Shown: piece by piece, positions 36,460 through 45,049 of the stretch | How positions within the stretch are numbered: the first letter of the stretch is position 1 | Layout: each line of letters opens with the position of its first letter | NCBI RefSeq assembly: GCF_947497005.1 | Contig: NZ_CANMFF010000007.1 | Coordinates: forward strand, 62,001-126,000 | DNA: 64,000 nt | Origin: an uncultured Ruegeria sp. | GTDB taxonomy: Bacteria > Pseudomonadota > Alphaproteobacteria > Rhodobacterales > Rhodobacteraceae | Direction: 5' to 3' | Notes under the pieces: generated by a model | What the model was told of the DNA's origin: nothing | Seen by the model: only the letters and a program-made list of their open reading frames with translations | Databases searched by the model: none | Made by a program: the position numbers and the translations under genes

Positions 36460-37488
36460 ATGACCGAGACCCAGTTCACGCCGCGCGTGTTTTCCGGCAT
36501 CCAGCCTTCGGGCGGGCTGACCCTGGGCAATTATCTGGGCGCGATGAAGCGCTTTGTGGATATGCAGGGTGCAGAGTTCGAAACCATCTATTGCATGGTC
36601 GACCTGCATGCGATCACCACATGGCAAGACCCTGCGGCGCTGTCTCACAATACTCGTGAACTCTGCGCAGGTTTCATCGCAGCGGGCATCGATCCCGAAC
36701 AATCAATCTTGTTCAATCAAAGCCAAGTGCCCGAGCATGCGCAATTGGCGTGGATATTCAACTGTGTCGCCCGCATGGGCTGGATGCAGCGGATGACCCA
36801 ATGGAAGGACAAGGCGGGCAAGAACCAGCAAAATGCCTCGCTGGGGCTGTTTGCCTATCCGTCTCTGATGGCGGCCGACATTCTGATCTATCACGCGACC
36901 CATGTGCCGGTTGGCGAAGACCAAAAACAGCACCTTGAGCTGACTCGTGATATCGCCATCAAATTCAACAACGATTTTGGCGTCGATTTCTTTCCTGTGA
37001 CCGAGCCGGTGATCGAAGGCGCGGCCACTCGGGTCATGAGCCTGCGAGACGGCTCAAAGAAAATGTCGAAATCCGACCCGTCGGACATGAGCCGGATCAA
37101 CCTGACTGACGATGCCGAAGCGATTGCCAAGAAAATCCGCAAGGCCAAGACTGACCCTGACGCTCTGCCGTCGGACGTCGAAGGGCTGGAGGACCGCCCC
37201 GAAGCGCGCAATCTGGTCAATATCTACGCAGCCCTGAACGATCAAAACGTCGAACAGGTTCTGGCCGAGGTTGGTGGAAAGCAATTCGTTGATTTCAAAC
37301 CGATGCTGGCCGATCTGGCCGTGGCAAAACTAGCCCCGATCTCGTCTGAGATGTCCCGTCTGATGGCAGATCAGGTCGAGATTGACCGTATTCTGGCGCG
37401 CGGGGCCGAACGCGCCCGCGAAATCACGGCTCCGGTCCTGCAAAAGACCTATGAAATCGTAGGCATGGTTGGGTCAGCATCGCGCTGA
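36460..37488 (+). CDS. trpS: Tryptophan--tRNA ligase
   Basis: Charges tRNA-Trp. 342 residues, normal length. The class I signature is in [18 protein letters not shown] (HIGH equivalent GNYLG), and [10 protein letters not shown] is the KMSKS loop near residue 204. The ATG at 36460 has GGGAG upstream; the TTG one codon earlier is a less likely start. It is separated from ilvE by 59 bp. Confidence 0.97.
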   Translation: MTETQFTPRVFSGIQPSGGLTLGNYLGAMKRFVDMQGAEFETIYCMVDLHAITTWQDPAALSHNTRELCAGFIAAGIDPEQSILFNQSQVPEHAQLAWIFNCVARMGWMQRMTQWKDKAGKNQQNASLGLFAYPSLMAADILIYHATHVPVGEDQKQHLELTRDIAIKFNNDFGVDFFPVTEPVIEGAATRVMSLRDGSKKMSKSDPSDMSRINLTDDAEAIAKKIRKAKTDPDALPSDVEGLEDRPEARNLVNIYAALNDQNVEQVLAEVGGKQFVDFKPMLADLAVAKLAPISSEMSRLMADQVEIDRILARGAERAREITAPVLQKTYEIVGMVGSASR

Positions 37489-37506
37489 TTGCACTGGACC
37501 TTCGTG

Positions 37507-37548
37507 TGACGCCCTCCTAGGGTTTGCCTGAATAAAAGGAGGGCGTCA
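37507..37548 (+). promoter_or_regulatory. Perfect hairpin sequestering the ilvE ribosome-binding site
   Basis: TGACGCCCTCCT (37507-37518) is the exact reverse complement of AGGAGGGCGTCA (37537-37548). The right arm contains the AGGAGG Shine-Dalgarno sequence and the A of the ATG at 37548. The loop is 18 nt. Two more G-U pairs could extend the stem into the start codon. If the transcript includes the left arm, the start would be strongly occluded. Confidence 0.75.
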
Positions 37549-38411
37549 TGGCAACCGGCAAGAATATCCGGACCTATTTTGAAGGCCAATGGCATGAAGG
37601 GGACGCCCCCATCATGCGCGCAGCGGATCACGGTGCCTGGCTAGGATCTTCGGTCTTTGACGGCGCCAGATATTTCGATGGCGTAGCCCCCGATTTGCAC
37701 GCGCATTGCGCCCGCGTGAACAGGTCTGCCGAAGCTCTGATGCTGACCCCGACCATGCCAGCCGAGCAGATGGTGGAGTTGGTCCGCGAAGGGTTGCAGG
37801 CGTATAACCCGGATGCGGCCGTTTACATCCGCCCTATGTATTGGGGCATCGATGGCGACAGTACGGCAATTGTCCCAAAAGAAAACAGCACCGGCTTTGC
37901 GATCTGTCTGGAAGAAATCCCGATGGCAGCGGAAACCGCTTCGGTCACGCTGGCAACGACGCGGTTTCGCCGCCCGATTCTGGAATCGGCTGTGGTGAAC
38001 GCCAAAGCCGGGTGCCTTTACCCCAACAACGCCCGCATGCTGCAGGAGGCGCGCTCCAAAGGATTTTCAAACGCTTTGGTCGCCGATGCGATGGGTCACG
38101 TCGCCGAAACGGCGACGGCCAACATCTTCATGGTGAAAGACGGCGAAGTCTTCACCCCGATCCCCAACGGCACCTTCCTGGCTGGCATTACGCGGGCGCG
38201 GCACATTAAGAACCTTCGCGAAGATGGTGTGACGATCCACGAAAACGTATTGAGTTTCGAAGATTTCCACGGGGCCGACGAGGTCTTCATGTCAGGTAAT
38301 ATGAGCAAGGTCACACCAGTAACTGCGCTGGAAGGCACACAATTTCAGGTTGGCCCTATTGCCCGCCGTGCCCGCGCGCTTTATTGGGATTGGGCTGCAA
38401 GCGAACGCTAG
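37548..38411 (+). CDS. ilvE: Branched-chain-amino-acid aminotransferase
   Basis: PLP enzyme (fold type IV) that interconverts branched-chain amino acids and 2-oxoacids; the last step of Ile/Leu/Val synthesis. 287 residues. PLP Lys is in VVNAKAGCLYPNNARM (about residue 154); GHVAETATANIFMVKDG carries the conserved Glu and Asn; MSGNMSKVTPV is near the C-terminus. Its ribosome-binding site is AGGAGG and is buried in a 12-bp perfect hairpin, so translation may be regulated. Confidence 0.95.
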   Translation: MATGKNIRTYFEGQWHEGDAPIMRAADHGAWLGSSVFDGARYFDGVAPDLHAHCARVNRSAEALMLTPTMPAEQMVELVREGLQAYNPDAAVYIRPMYWGIDGDSTAIVPKENSTGFAICLEEIPMAAETASVTLATTRFRRPILESAVVNAKAGCLYPNNARMLQEARSKGFSNALVADAMGHVAETATANIFMVKDGEVFTPIPNGTFLAGITRARHIKNLREDGVTIHENVLSFEDFHGADEVFMSGNMSKVTPVTALEGTQFQVGPIARRARALYWDWAASER

Positions 38412-38488
38412 CTCAACACCGGAGGTTCGCCTGAGTTGCCAGCGCGCAATCGGTCGGGCATGATCCCTGAAACTTAAAGAGGATACCC

Positions 38489-38944
38489 ATGCGTAAGTTC
38501 CTAGTTGTTCTGGATGACAGCCGCGAATGCCTGAACGCTATGCGGTTTGCCGCAATGCGGGCAGCTCATACCGGTGGTGGCGTGACAGTCCTTTCCGTCA
38601 TTCCACCTGACGAATTCAATCACTGGATCGGTGTGGCTGAAACTATGCGTGAAGAAGCCCGCGAGCGCATTCACGCGCATTACGAGGTTTTCGCCAAGTG
38701 GATGCGCGACAAACAGAGTGTGGAACCTGAACTGGCCATTCGCGAAGGCGATCCGGTACCGCAGATCATTGAACATGTTCAGTCCGATCCCGAAATCGGT
38801 GTTCTTGTCCTTGGGGCTGGTTCCGATAAGAAAGGTCCCGGTCCGTTGGTGACTCAGCTGACAAAAAACTCGGGCAGTCTGCCGATTCCTATCACGATCG
38901 TTCCCGGTGATCTGAGCAAAGAAAAGCTGGAAGAGATTACCTGA
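38489..38944 (+). CDS. Universal stress protein, UspA family
   Basis: A 151-residue single-domain Usp protein. It begins KFLVVLDDSRECLNAMRFA, typical of the family; the C-terminal ATP-binding region reads VLVLGAGSDKKGPGPLV and lacks the standard GxxG(9x)GS spacing, so nucleotide binding is uncertain. AGAGGA precedes the ATG. It lies 9 bp before the isomerase gene and is probably co-transcribed with it. Confidence 0.9.
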   Translation: MRKFLVVLDDSRECLNAMRFAAMRAAHTGGGVTVLSVIPPDEFNHWIGVAETMREEARERIHAHYEVFAKWMRDKQSVEPELAIREGDPVPQIIEHVQSDPEIGVLVLGAGSDKKGPGPLVTQLTKNSGSLPIPITIVPGDLSKEKLEEIT

Positions 38945-38953
38945 GGATCGGCA

Positions 38954-39547
38954 ATGGCGAAGACGATACAGTTTTGGTTCGAATTCGCCTCGACATATTC
39001 TTACCTCAGCGCCATGCGGATCGAAGCGGCCGCGCAGGCAAAGGATATTTCCGTCGAATGGCACCCCTTTCTGTTGGGACCGATTTTCGCGGATCAAGGA
39101 TGGCGCAACTCACCATTCAACATCTATCCTGCCAAGGGGCGGTACATGTGGCGCGACATGGAGCGTCTGTGCGCGGCGCGAGGGCTGCCTTTTGTGCGGC
39201 CTGATCCGTTCCCGCAAAACTCGCTGAATGCAGCGCGTCTGGCTTTAGCCATTGAGGACCACATGGAACGAGCGGTCTTTGTTCGGGCCATCTACAGTGC
39301 CGAATTTGGTGCCGGGCAAGATATCTCCGATAAGAGCGTTCTGGCGGCATGCCTCAAGGCGGCAGGGCTATCGACCAGCGTGATGAACCGTGCACAGGAC
39401 CCGGATGTCAAAAAGGCCCTGTTCGAACAATCAGCCCGCGCCAGAGAACTCGGCCTGTTTGGTGCACCAAGTTTTCTGGCAAGAGAAGAGCTGTTCTGGG
39501 GCGATGACCGCCTGGACGATGCAATTGATTACGCCTTGGCAATTTAG
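38954..39547 (+). CDS. DsbA-fold 2-hydroxychromene-2-carboxylate isomerase-like protein
   Basis: A 197-residue thioredoxin-fold protein of the HCCA isomerase / kappa-GST group, which uses glutathione in aromatic degradation. WFEFASTYSYLSA at the start holds the Ser that replaces the DsbA cysteine motif. LFGAPSFLAREELFWGDDRLDD is the conserved C-terminal part. No aromatic catabolic genes adjoin it, so the physiological substrate is unknown. Confidence 0.88.
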   Translation: MAKTIQFWFEFASTYSYLSAMRIEAAAQAKDISVEWHPFLLGPIFADQGWRNSPFNIYPAKGRYMWRDMERLCAARGLPFVRPDPFPQNSLNAARLALAIEDHMERAVFVRAIYSAEFGAGQDISDKSVLAACLKAAGLSTSVMNRAQDPDVKKALFEQSARARELGLFGAPSFLAREELFWGDDRLDDAIDYALAI

Positions 39548-39561
39548 AATCGTTCCAAATC

Positions 39562-39590
39562 TTGACTTCCCGGCTCCCGGCGCGCATATC
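39562..39590 (+). promoter_or_regulatory. Candidate sigma-70 promoter for the nfuA-like operon
   Basis: TTGACT (39562-39567), a 17-bp spacer and CATATC (39585-39590) lie 26 bp upstream of the NifU-family start. The -35 is good; the -10 matches at about half its positions. Confidence 0.4.
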
Positions 39591-39616
39591 AGAAGCACAT
39601 CAGACGGAGCTGCCTC

Positions 39617-40180
39617 ATGTTCATCCAGACCGAATCCACCCCAAACCCGGCCACGTTGAAATTCCTGCCCGGCCAGACGGTGCTTGAGGCTGGAACAGCA
39701 GATTTCCCGACTGCGGAAGCGGGTGAGAAATCTCCGCTGGCCAAGCGCATCTTCGCGGTAAATGGCGTGACCGGCGTGTTTTTTGGCAATGATTTTGTCA
39801 CTGTAACCAAAACGGATGACGTTCAGTGGGACCACATCAAACCGGCCATTCTAGGTGCGGTGATGGAACATTATCAATCTGGTCAGCCAATCATGGGCGC
39901 AGATGCCGTAGCGGCGTCGGGTCACGCCGAGCATACCGGAGAGGATTCGGAGATCGTCAATCAGATCAAAGATTTGCTGGACAGCCGTGTACGCCCTGCG
40001 GTTGCTCAGGATGGTGGCGACATCACGTTCCACGGATTTGATCGCGGCGTGGTCTACTTGCACATGCAGGGTGCCTGCGCAGGGTGCCCGTCTTCGACGC
40101 TGACCCTCAAGATGGGGATCGAAAACCTTCTGCGCCACTATATTCCGGAAGTGACCGAGGTTCGCCCTGTTGCCGTCTAA
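39617..40180 (+). CDS. NifU-family Fe-S scaffold/carrier protein, NfuA-like
   Basis: Carries Fe-S clusters to target enzymes. 187 residues: an N-terminal Nfu_N domain (MFIQTESTPNPATLKFLPGQ) and a C-terminal NifU domain with VRPAVAQDGGDI and the cluster cysteines in GACAGCPSS (CxxC). The two-domain layout is that of alphaproteobacterial and mitochondrial NFU1-type proteins. It overlaps tsaB by 11 bp. Confidence 0.94.
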   Translation: MFIQTESTPNPATLKFLPGQTVLEAGTADFPTAEAGEKSPLAKRIFAVNGVTGVFFGNDFVTVTKTDDVQWDHIKPAILGAVMEHYQSGQPIMGADAVAASGHAEHTGEDSEIVNQIKDLLDSRVRPAVAQDGGDITFHGFDRGVVYLHMQGACAGCPSSTLTLKMGIENLLRHYIPEVTEVRPVAV

Positions 40181-40760
40181 TCCGACGATTCTGGCATTTG
40201 ATACATCGGCCGCGCATTGCGCGGCCGCTTTGCTGCGTAACGGTGAGATCGTGGCATCCCGCGCCGAAGCGATGTCTCGCGGGCAGGCCGAACGTCTGAT
40301 GCCCCTGCTGGAAGAAGTATTGACCGAAGCCAGTTGTGAGTGGAGCGATCTGAGTGCAATCGGTGTTGGAATCGGACCGGGCAATTTCACCGGCATCCGC
40401 ATTTCGGTCTCTGCCGCACGAGGTCTTGCATTGGGGCTCGGTGTCCCTGCTGTCGGGATCTCGGGGTTCGATGCGCTGAAAGAACTGTCTGCAGACGGAC
40501 GAATACCGGCCGTCCCCGCCCCGCGTGACCAGGTTTATGTGCAAGTGCCGGGAACCGGTCCTTGCCTATTGCCAAAAGTCGAGGCGGACCTTCTAGGGCC
40601 TTTGTTTTTCTGCTCCGACCCAATCTTGCAGGCCCAGGCCATTGCTCGGCTGGCCGCACAGCGCTGGCGCAGTGTCAGCACACCTCCGGCACCTTTGTAC
40701 GTCAGGCCAGCGGACGCAGCCCCGTCACGCGAAGTGCCCCCTGTACTGTTGGACGAATGA
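40170..40760 (+). CDS. tsaB: tRNA t6A synthesis protein TsaB
   Basis: Partner of TsaD in the threonylcarbamoyladenosine (t6A) modification of ANN-decoding tRNAs. 196 residues, ASKHA fold: ILAFDTSAAHCAAALLRNG at the N-terminus, then IGVGIGPGNFTGIRISVSAARGLA, the TsaB signature. TTG at 40170 is the likely start, within the end of the previous gene. It overlaps the acetyltransferase by 4 bp, reproducing the common tsaB-rimI order. Confidence 0.94.
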   Translation: MPSNPTILAFDTSAAHCAAALLRNGEIVASRAEAMSRGQAERLMPLLEEVLTEASCEWSDLSAIGVGIGPGNFTGIRISVSAARGLALGLGVPAVGISGFDALKELSADGRIPAVPAPRDQVYVQVPGTGPCLLPKVEADLLGPLFFCSDPILQAQAIARLAAQRWRSVSTPPAPLYVRPADAAPSREVPPVLLDE

Positions 40761-41170
40761 CACCGCGCGAGATGGCGTCGACTCATGCCGCTGCGTTTAC
40801 GCAGCCGCGCCCCTGGACAACCGATGAATTCGCCAGCCTTCTGGAAAACCGATTCATTCATATTGTTGGGGATGCAGGTTGCTTTGCTCTTTTTCAGGCG
40901 ATCGCTGGCGAGGCTGAACTGCTGACTGTTGCGACTCATCCCACGGTCCAGCGTCAGGGACTTGCGTTGCAAATAATGCACCAATGGCACGAACAGGCCG
41001 CTGCGTTGCATTCAACCCGAGCTTTTCTGGATGTTGCGGCCGACAACTTTGCGGCCATCGCCTTGTACAAACGATGCGGGTATTGGCAGTGCGGCCTACG
41101 CAAGGGCTATTATTTGCGCGAAACAGGTCCAAAAATCGATGCCCTTGTAATGGAACGTCACTTGCCCTAG
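40757..41170 (+). CDS. rimI: GNAT acetyltransferase, RimI-like
   Basis: A 137-residue N-acetyltransferase; RimI acetylates the N-terminus of ribosomal protein S18. The acetyl-CoA loop is VATHPTVQRQGLALQIM (QRQGLA in place of RRxGxG/A), followed by FLDVAADNFAAIALYKRCGY. The ATG at 40757 overlaps the tsaB stop (ATGA). The role in S18 modification is inferred from the tsaB neighbour. Confidence 0.86.
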   Translation: MTPREMASTHAAAFTQPRPWTTDEFASLLENRFIHIVGDAGCFALFQAIAGEAELLTVATHPTVQRQGLALQIMHQWHEQAAALHSTRAFLDVAADNFAAIALYKRCGYWQCGLRKGYYLRETGPKIDALVMERHLP

Positions 41171-41189
41171 CGGCAATCAGGCATTTTTT
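41163..41189 (+). terminator. Terminator of the nfuA-tsaB-rimI operon
   Basis: TGCC (41163-41166) can pair with GGCA (41180-41183), directly followed by six T (41184-41189). An alternative stem TTGCC/GGCAA (41162-41166 with 41172-41176) competes. It overlaps the rimI stop. Short stem but good T-run. Confidence 0.45.
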
Positions 41190-41204
41190 AGACCATTTGG
41201 TCAG
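41189..41204. promoter_or_regulatory. RutR-like operator upstream of the BMP transporter
   Basis: TAGACCATTTGGTCAG contains the palindrome GACCA-TT-TGGTC and matches the RutR (TetR-family pyrimidine regulator) consensus TTGACCANNTGGTCAA at 12 of the 14 specified positions. A further TTGACCA half-site is at 41212-41218. The transporter downstream is of a nucleoside type, which fits. Confidence 0.55.
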
Positions 41205-41211
41205 AAATCAG

Positions 41212-41241
41212 TTGACCATGACGGTTGCAAACGCCCTTAAT
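41212..41241 (+). promoter_or_regulatory. Candidate promoter of the BMP transporter operon
   Basis: TTGACC (41212-41217), an 18-bp spacer and CTTAAT (41236-41241) lie 88 bp upstream of the substrate-binding gene, just downstream of the RutR-like palindrome. Confidence 0.4.
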
Positions 41242-41329
41242 ACCCGCCATCACAACAGTTATGCTCGCTAAAAGTGGGTAAACGGGGCTAATCTGACCCC
41301 GTGCCAACAAAATAAACTGGGAGACTGAA

Positions 41330-42328
41330 ATGACCCTGATGAAATCCTTGATGGGTGCCGCCGCTGCGGTCGCAATGTCAGCTGGAGCGGTTCTGGCCGA
41401 GCCAGCCGTAATCTTTGACCTGGGTGGCAAGTTCGACAAATCCTTCAACGAAGCTGCTCATAACGGCGCGCAGCGTTGGGCGAATGAGACCGGCGGCAAG
41501 TATCTGGAAATCGAAATTCAGGCAGAACCGCAGCGCGAACAGGCTCTGCGCCGTTTCGCGGAATCCGGTGCAAACCCGATCATCACCATGGGGTTTGGAA
41601 TAGCAGACGCTTTGACCGCCGTCGCCAGTGATTACCCTGACACCAAATTCGTCGCTGTGGACGTAACTTGGCTGGACGCACCGAACATCCGCCAGATCGG
41701 CTTTGCCGAGCACGAGGGTTCATACTTGGTGGGCATGATGGCTGCTATGGCGTCGGAGTCTGGCACCGTCGGGTTCATCGGCGGCATGGACATCCCCCTG
41801 ATTCGCCATTTTGGCTGCGGCTATGCCCAAGGCGCGAAGGCCGTGAATCCGGACATTAACGTTGTCGCCAACATGACCGGCACAACTCCTGCTGCCTGGA
41901 ACGACCCTGTAAAAGGTTCGGAGCTTACCAAAGCGCAGATCAGCCAGGGCGCTGACGTGATTTACGCCGCAGCAGGCGGAACCGGCGTTGGCGTTCTGCA
42001 AACTGCGGCTGACGAAGGCATCCTGTCGATCGGTGTCGACAGCAACCAGAATCACTTGCATCCGGGCAAGGTTCTGACTTCAATGCTGAAACGCGTGGAC
42101 GTTGCCGTTTATGAAGCGATGAAGGCGGGTGATAACGTAGAAACCGGCGTATTCACCATGGGTCTGGCCGAAGAAGGTGTCGGCGTTGCCATGGATGACA
42201 ACAACAAAGAACTTGTTTCGGTCCGCATGAGCGATGCCGTGGACGAAGCCCGCAAGGGTATCATCAACGGCGACATTAATGTTGTAAGCTACTACGAGAA
42301 CGACAGCTGCCCGGCACTGCAGTTCTGA
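41330..42328 (+). CDS. BMP/Med-family ABC transporter substrate-binding protein
   Basis: Periplasmic receptor of 332 residues with a Sec signal (MTLMKSLMGAAAAVAMSAG to VLAE). The BMP (PnrA/Med) family binds purine or pyrimidine nucleosides. Family segments: VIFDLGGKFDKSFNEAAHNGA and GFIGGMDIPLIRHFGCGYAQGAK, then YAAAGGTGVGVLQTA. No lipobox, so it is probably a soluble periplasmic protein. CTGGGAG precedes the ATG. It heads a four-gene transporter operon. Confidence 0.92.
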   Translation: MTLMKSLMGAAAAVAMSAGAVLAEPAVIFDLGGKFDKSFNEAAHNGAQRWANETGGKYLEIEIQAEPQREQALRRFAESGANPIITMGFGIADALTAVASDYPDTKFVAVDVTWLDAPNIRQIGFAEHEGSYLVGMMAAMASESGTVGFIGGMDIPLIRHFGCGYAQGAKAVNPDINVVANMTGTTPAAWNDPVKGSELTKAQISQGADVIYAAAGGTGVGVLQTAADEGILSIGVDSNQNHLHPGKVLTSMLKRVDVAVYEAMKAGDNVETGVFTMGLAEEGVGVAMDDNNKELVSVRMSDAVDEARKGIINGDINVVSYYENDSCPALQF

Positions 42329-42423
42329 TAATGCGCGGGGCGGGAAGACCCTTTCCGCCTCGCTACCCACTTCGTCATCCGAGCCACCAGCCGGATGGGT
42401 TTTTCGGCAGTTGAGGGCAAGAC

Positions 42424-43953
42424 ATGACCGTCCCAGCCATTGAGCTCAAAGGGATTTCCAAAGCCTTTGGGCCGGTTCAGGCCAACAGAGACATCTCCAT
42501 CAGCGTCGCCCCCGGTACGATCCATGGGATCATCGGTGAAAACGGTGCAGGCAAATCCACGTTGATGAGCATCCTCTTCGGTTTCTATAAGGCCGACAAA
42601 GGTGAGATTTGGATCAATGGATCCAAGACCGACATCCCTGACAGCCAGGCGGCCATTGCCTCGGGCATCGGGATGGTGTTCCAGCATTTCAAACTGGTGG
42701 AAAACTTCACCGTTCTGGAAAATATCGTTCTGGGCGCCGAGGATGGCGGACTGCTGGCCCCGTCCCTGGCAAAGGCTCGCAAAGAACTGAAAGAGCTTGA
42801 AGAAGAATACGAGCTGTTCGTCGATCCTGACAAACGCATCGACGAGATTGGTGTGGGGATGCAGCAGCGGGTCGAGATTCTCAAGGCCCTCTATCGCAAA
42901 GCCGAGATTCTGATATTGGACGAACCAACGGGCGTGCTGACCCCGGCTGAGGCCGATCAGCTGTTCCGAATCCTTGATCGTCTGCGGGCCGAGGGGAAAA
43001 CGATCATCGTGATCACCCACAAGTTGCGCGAGATTATGGAAAATACCGACACCGTCTCGGTCATGCGGCGCGGGCAAATGACAGCGACTGTCAAAACGTC
43101 CGAGACCAGTCCGGAGGAACTTGCCGAACTGATGGTGGGCCGCAAGGTTCTGCTGCAGGTCGACAAGGTACCTGCGAAACCCGGCAAACCCATCCTCGAG
43201 ATCGAAAAGCTGAGTGTTTTTGATTCCGCTGGTGTTGAAAGGGTCAAAGGCATCGATCTGACCGTACGCGCGGGTGAGATCGTCGGCATCGCTGGCGTGG
43301 CTGGCAACGGGCAATCCGAATTGCTGGAAGTTCTTGGCGGAATGCGTCCAGGTCAGGGCATGATCAAACTAAACGGCGAACCGCTGGCACTGAGTGGCGC
43401 AGGATCAGATGGTCAGGCCCGGCGCGCGCAGCACATCGCCCATGTGCCCGAAGACCGGCAGCGCGAAGGTCTGATCATGGATTTCCATGCCTGGGAGAAT
43501 GTGGCCTTCGGGTATCACCGCGACCCGGCCTATAAACGCGGTATCTTTATGGACAACGCAGCGTTGCGTGCCGATACCGAAGCCAAGATCGAGAAATTCG
43601 ACGTCCGCCCACCCAATCCCTGGTTGGCAGCCAAGAGTTTCTCGGGCGGCAACCAGCAGAAAATCGTTGTAGCACGCGAAATCGAACGCAACCCTGACTT
43701 ACTGCTAGTCGGCCAACCCACACGGGGCGTGGACATCGGCGCAATTGAGTTCATTCACAAACAGATTGTTGCGCTGCGCGATCAGGGCAAGGCGATCCTG
43801 CTGGTCTCGGTCGAACTGGAAGAGATCTTTTCGCTCTCGGACCGGATCGCTGTGATGTTTGACGGACATATCATGGGTGAACGTTGGCCCCATGAAACAG
43901 ATGAAAAAGAGCTGGGCCTGTTGATGGCCGGTGTTGCCGGAGAGGCCGCGTAA
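42424..43953 (+). CDS. Nucleoside-type ABC transporter ATP-binding protein, duplicated domain
   Basis: A 509-residue protein with two ABC ATPase domains, as in YufO and sugar RbsA-type ATPases. The first Walker A is IIGENGAGKSTLMSIL, with Walker B EILILDEPTGVLT. The second half has the variant nucleotide loop GVAGNGQSELLEV, signature FSGGNQQKIVVAREI, and LLVGQPTRGVDIGA. The second domain's changed Walker A suggests only one fully active site, as is normal in this class. Confidence 0.94.
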   Translation: MTVPAIELKGISKAFGPVQANRDISISVAPGTIHGIIGENGAGKSTLMSILFGFYKADKGEIWINGSKTDIPDSQAAIASGIGMVFQHFKLVENFTVLENIVLGAEDGGLLAPSLAKARKELKELEEEYELFVDPDKRIDEIGVGMQQRVEILKALYRKAEILILDEPTGVLTPAEADQLFRILDRLRAEGKTIIVITHKLREIMENTDTVSVMRRGQMTATVKTSETSPEELAELMVGRKVLLQVDKVPAKPGKPILEIEKLSVFDSAGVERVKGIDLTVRAGEIVGIAGVAGNGQSELLEVLGGMRPGQGMIKLNGEPLALSGAGSDGQARRAQHIAHVPEDRQREGLIMDFHAWENVAFGYHRDPAYKRGIFMDNAALRADTEAKIEKFDVRPPNPWLAAKSFSGGNQQKIVVAREIERNPDLLLVGQPTRGVDIGAIEFIHKQIVALRDQGKAILLVSVELEEIFSLSDRIAVMFDGHIMGERWPHETDEKELGLLMAGVAGEAA

Positions 43954-43954
43954 C

Positions 43955-45049
43955 ATGGAAAAAATGCCTAAATGGGCCGATGTCATTCTGATCCCGTTGA
44001 TCAGTCTGATGCTGGCCGCAATACTTTCGGCGCTGGTCATCCTGGCCATCGGAGAGAACCCTGTCGAGGCCGTTCAACTGATGGTCACCGGTGCGCTGGG
44101 TTCGACTTATGGCTGGGGCTATACGCTCTACTATGCAACAAACTTCATGTTTACCGGCCTTGCGGTAGCTGTCGCCTTCCATGCCCGTATGTTCAACATC
44201 GGGGGCGAAGGTCAGGCGATGCTGGGCGGGCTGGGCGTAGCCATGGTCTGTCTGTATGTCGACTGGCCGCATTGGAGCATTGCTTTGCTTGCAGCCTGCG
44301 CAGCGTCGATGCTGTTCGGCGCGCTTTGGGCCGCCATTCCGGCCTATCTGCAGGCCAAGCGCGGCAGTCATATCGTGATCACCACGATCATGTTCAACTT
44401 TATCGCTGCTGCTTTCCTGAATTACATGCTGGTCAACGTCATGCGTCCCCAGGGTTCGCAAGACCCCGCCACAGCGCGGTTCCCCGATAATGTGAATCTG
44501 CCTTCCTTCCAGACGATGTTCTCGACCGCAGAGAACGTGGTGTTCCGGGGGGCTCCGGCGAACATCACCTTCTTCATCGCCTTGCTGGCCTGTGTCGTTG
44601 TCTGGGCGCTGATCTGGCGCACGCGTCTGGGGTATGAAATCCGCGCCTACGGCCATTCCGAGACCGGTGCTGTCTACGCCGGTATTTCGCCAGTGCGCAT
44701 CACCATTATTGCGATGCTGATCTCGGGCGGGCTGGCCGGTCTGATGGCCATCAACAACGTCATGGGCGAGGCGGAGCGTCTGGTTCTGAACTCGACCGAA
44801 GGCGCCGGCTTCATTGGGATTGCCGTGGCACTCATGGGGCGATCGCACCCGTTTGGTGTATTTCTGGCCGCGCTCCTGTTCGGCTTCCTGTATCAGGGTG
44901 GTGCCGAGCTGGCGCTGTGGGCATCTATCCCGCGCGAACTGATCGTGGTCATCCAGGCGCTGGTCATCCTGTTCACGGGTGCATTGGATAACATGGTTCG
45001 AATGCCGCTTGAGAAACTGTTCCTTGGTATGCGGAAGAGGGCAGAGTGA
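43955..45049 (+). CDS. Nucleoside-type ABC transporter permease 1
   Basis: Inner-membrane permease of 364 residues with about ten helices, BPD_transp_2 family (YufP-like). Conserved stretches are ARMFNIGGEGQAMLGGLG and GRSHPFGVFLAALLFGFLYQGG. The ATG at 43955 follows the stop of the ATPase gene by 1 bp and has GGAGAGG upstream. Its stop overlaps the next gene's start. Confidence 0.93.
   Translation: MEKMPKWADVILIPLISLMLAAILSALVILAIGENPVEAVQLMVTGALGSTYGWGYTLYYATNFMFTGLAVAVAFHARMFNIGGEGQAMLGGLGVAMVCLYVDWPHWSIALLAACAASMLFGALWAAIPAYLQAKRGSHIVITTIMFNFIAAAFLNYMLVNVMRPQGSQDPATARFPDNVNLPSFQTMFSTAENVVFRGAPANITFFIALLACVVVWALIWRTRLGYEIRAYGHSETGAVYAGISPVRITIIAMLISGGLAGLMAINNVMGEAERLVLNSTEGAGFIGIAVALMGRSHPFGVFLAALLFGFLYQGGAELALWASIPRELIVVIQALVILFTGALDNMVRMPLEKLFLGMRKRAE

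Noticed and set aside
42292..43314. 340-codon minus-strand frame opposite the BMP ATPase gene
   Set aside because: Antisense shadow; the plus-strand product has all ABC motifs.
43871..44848. 325-codon minus-strand frame opposite the first permease
   Set aside because: Its composition is rich in His, Gln and Arg, typical of the antisense of a hydrophobic membrane protein.
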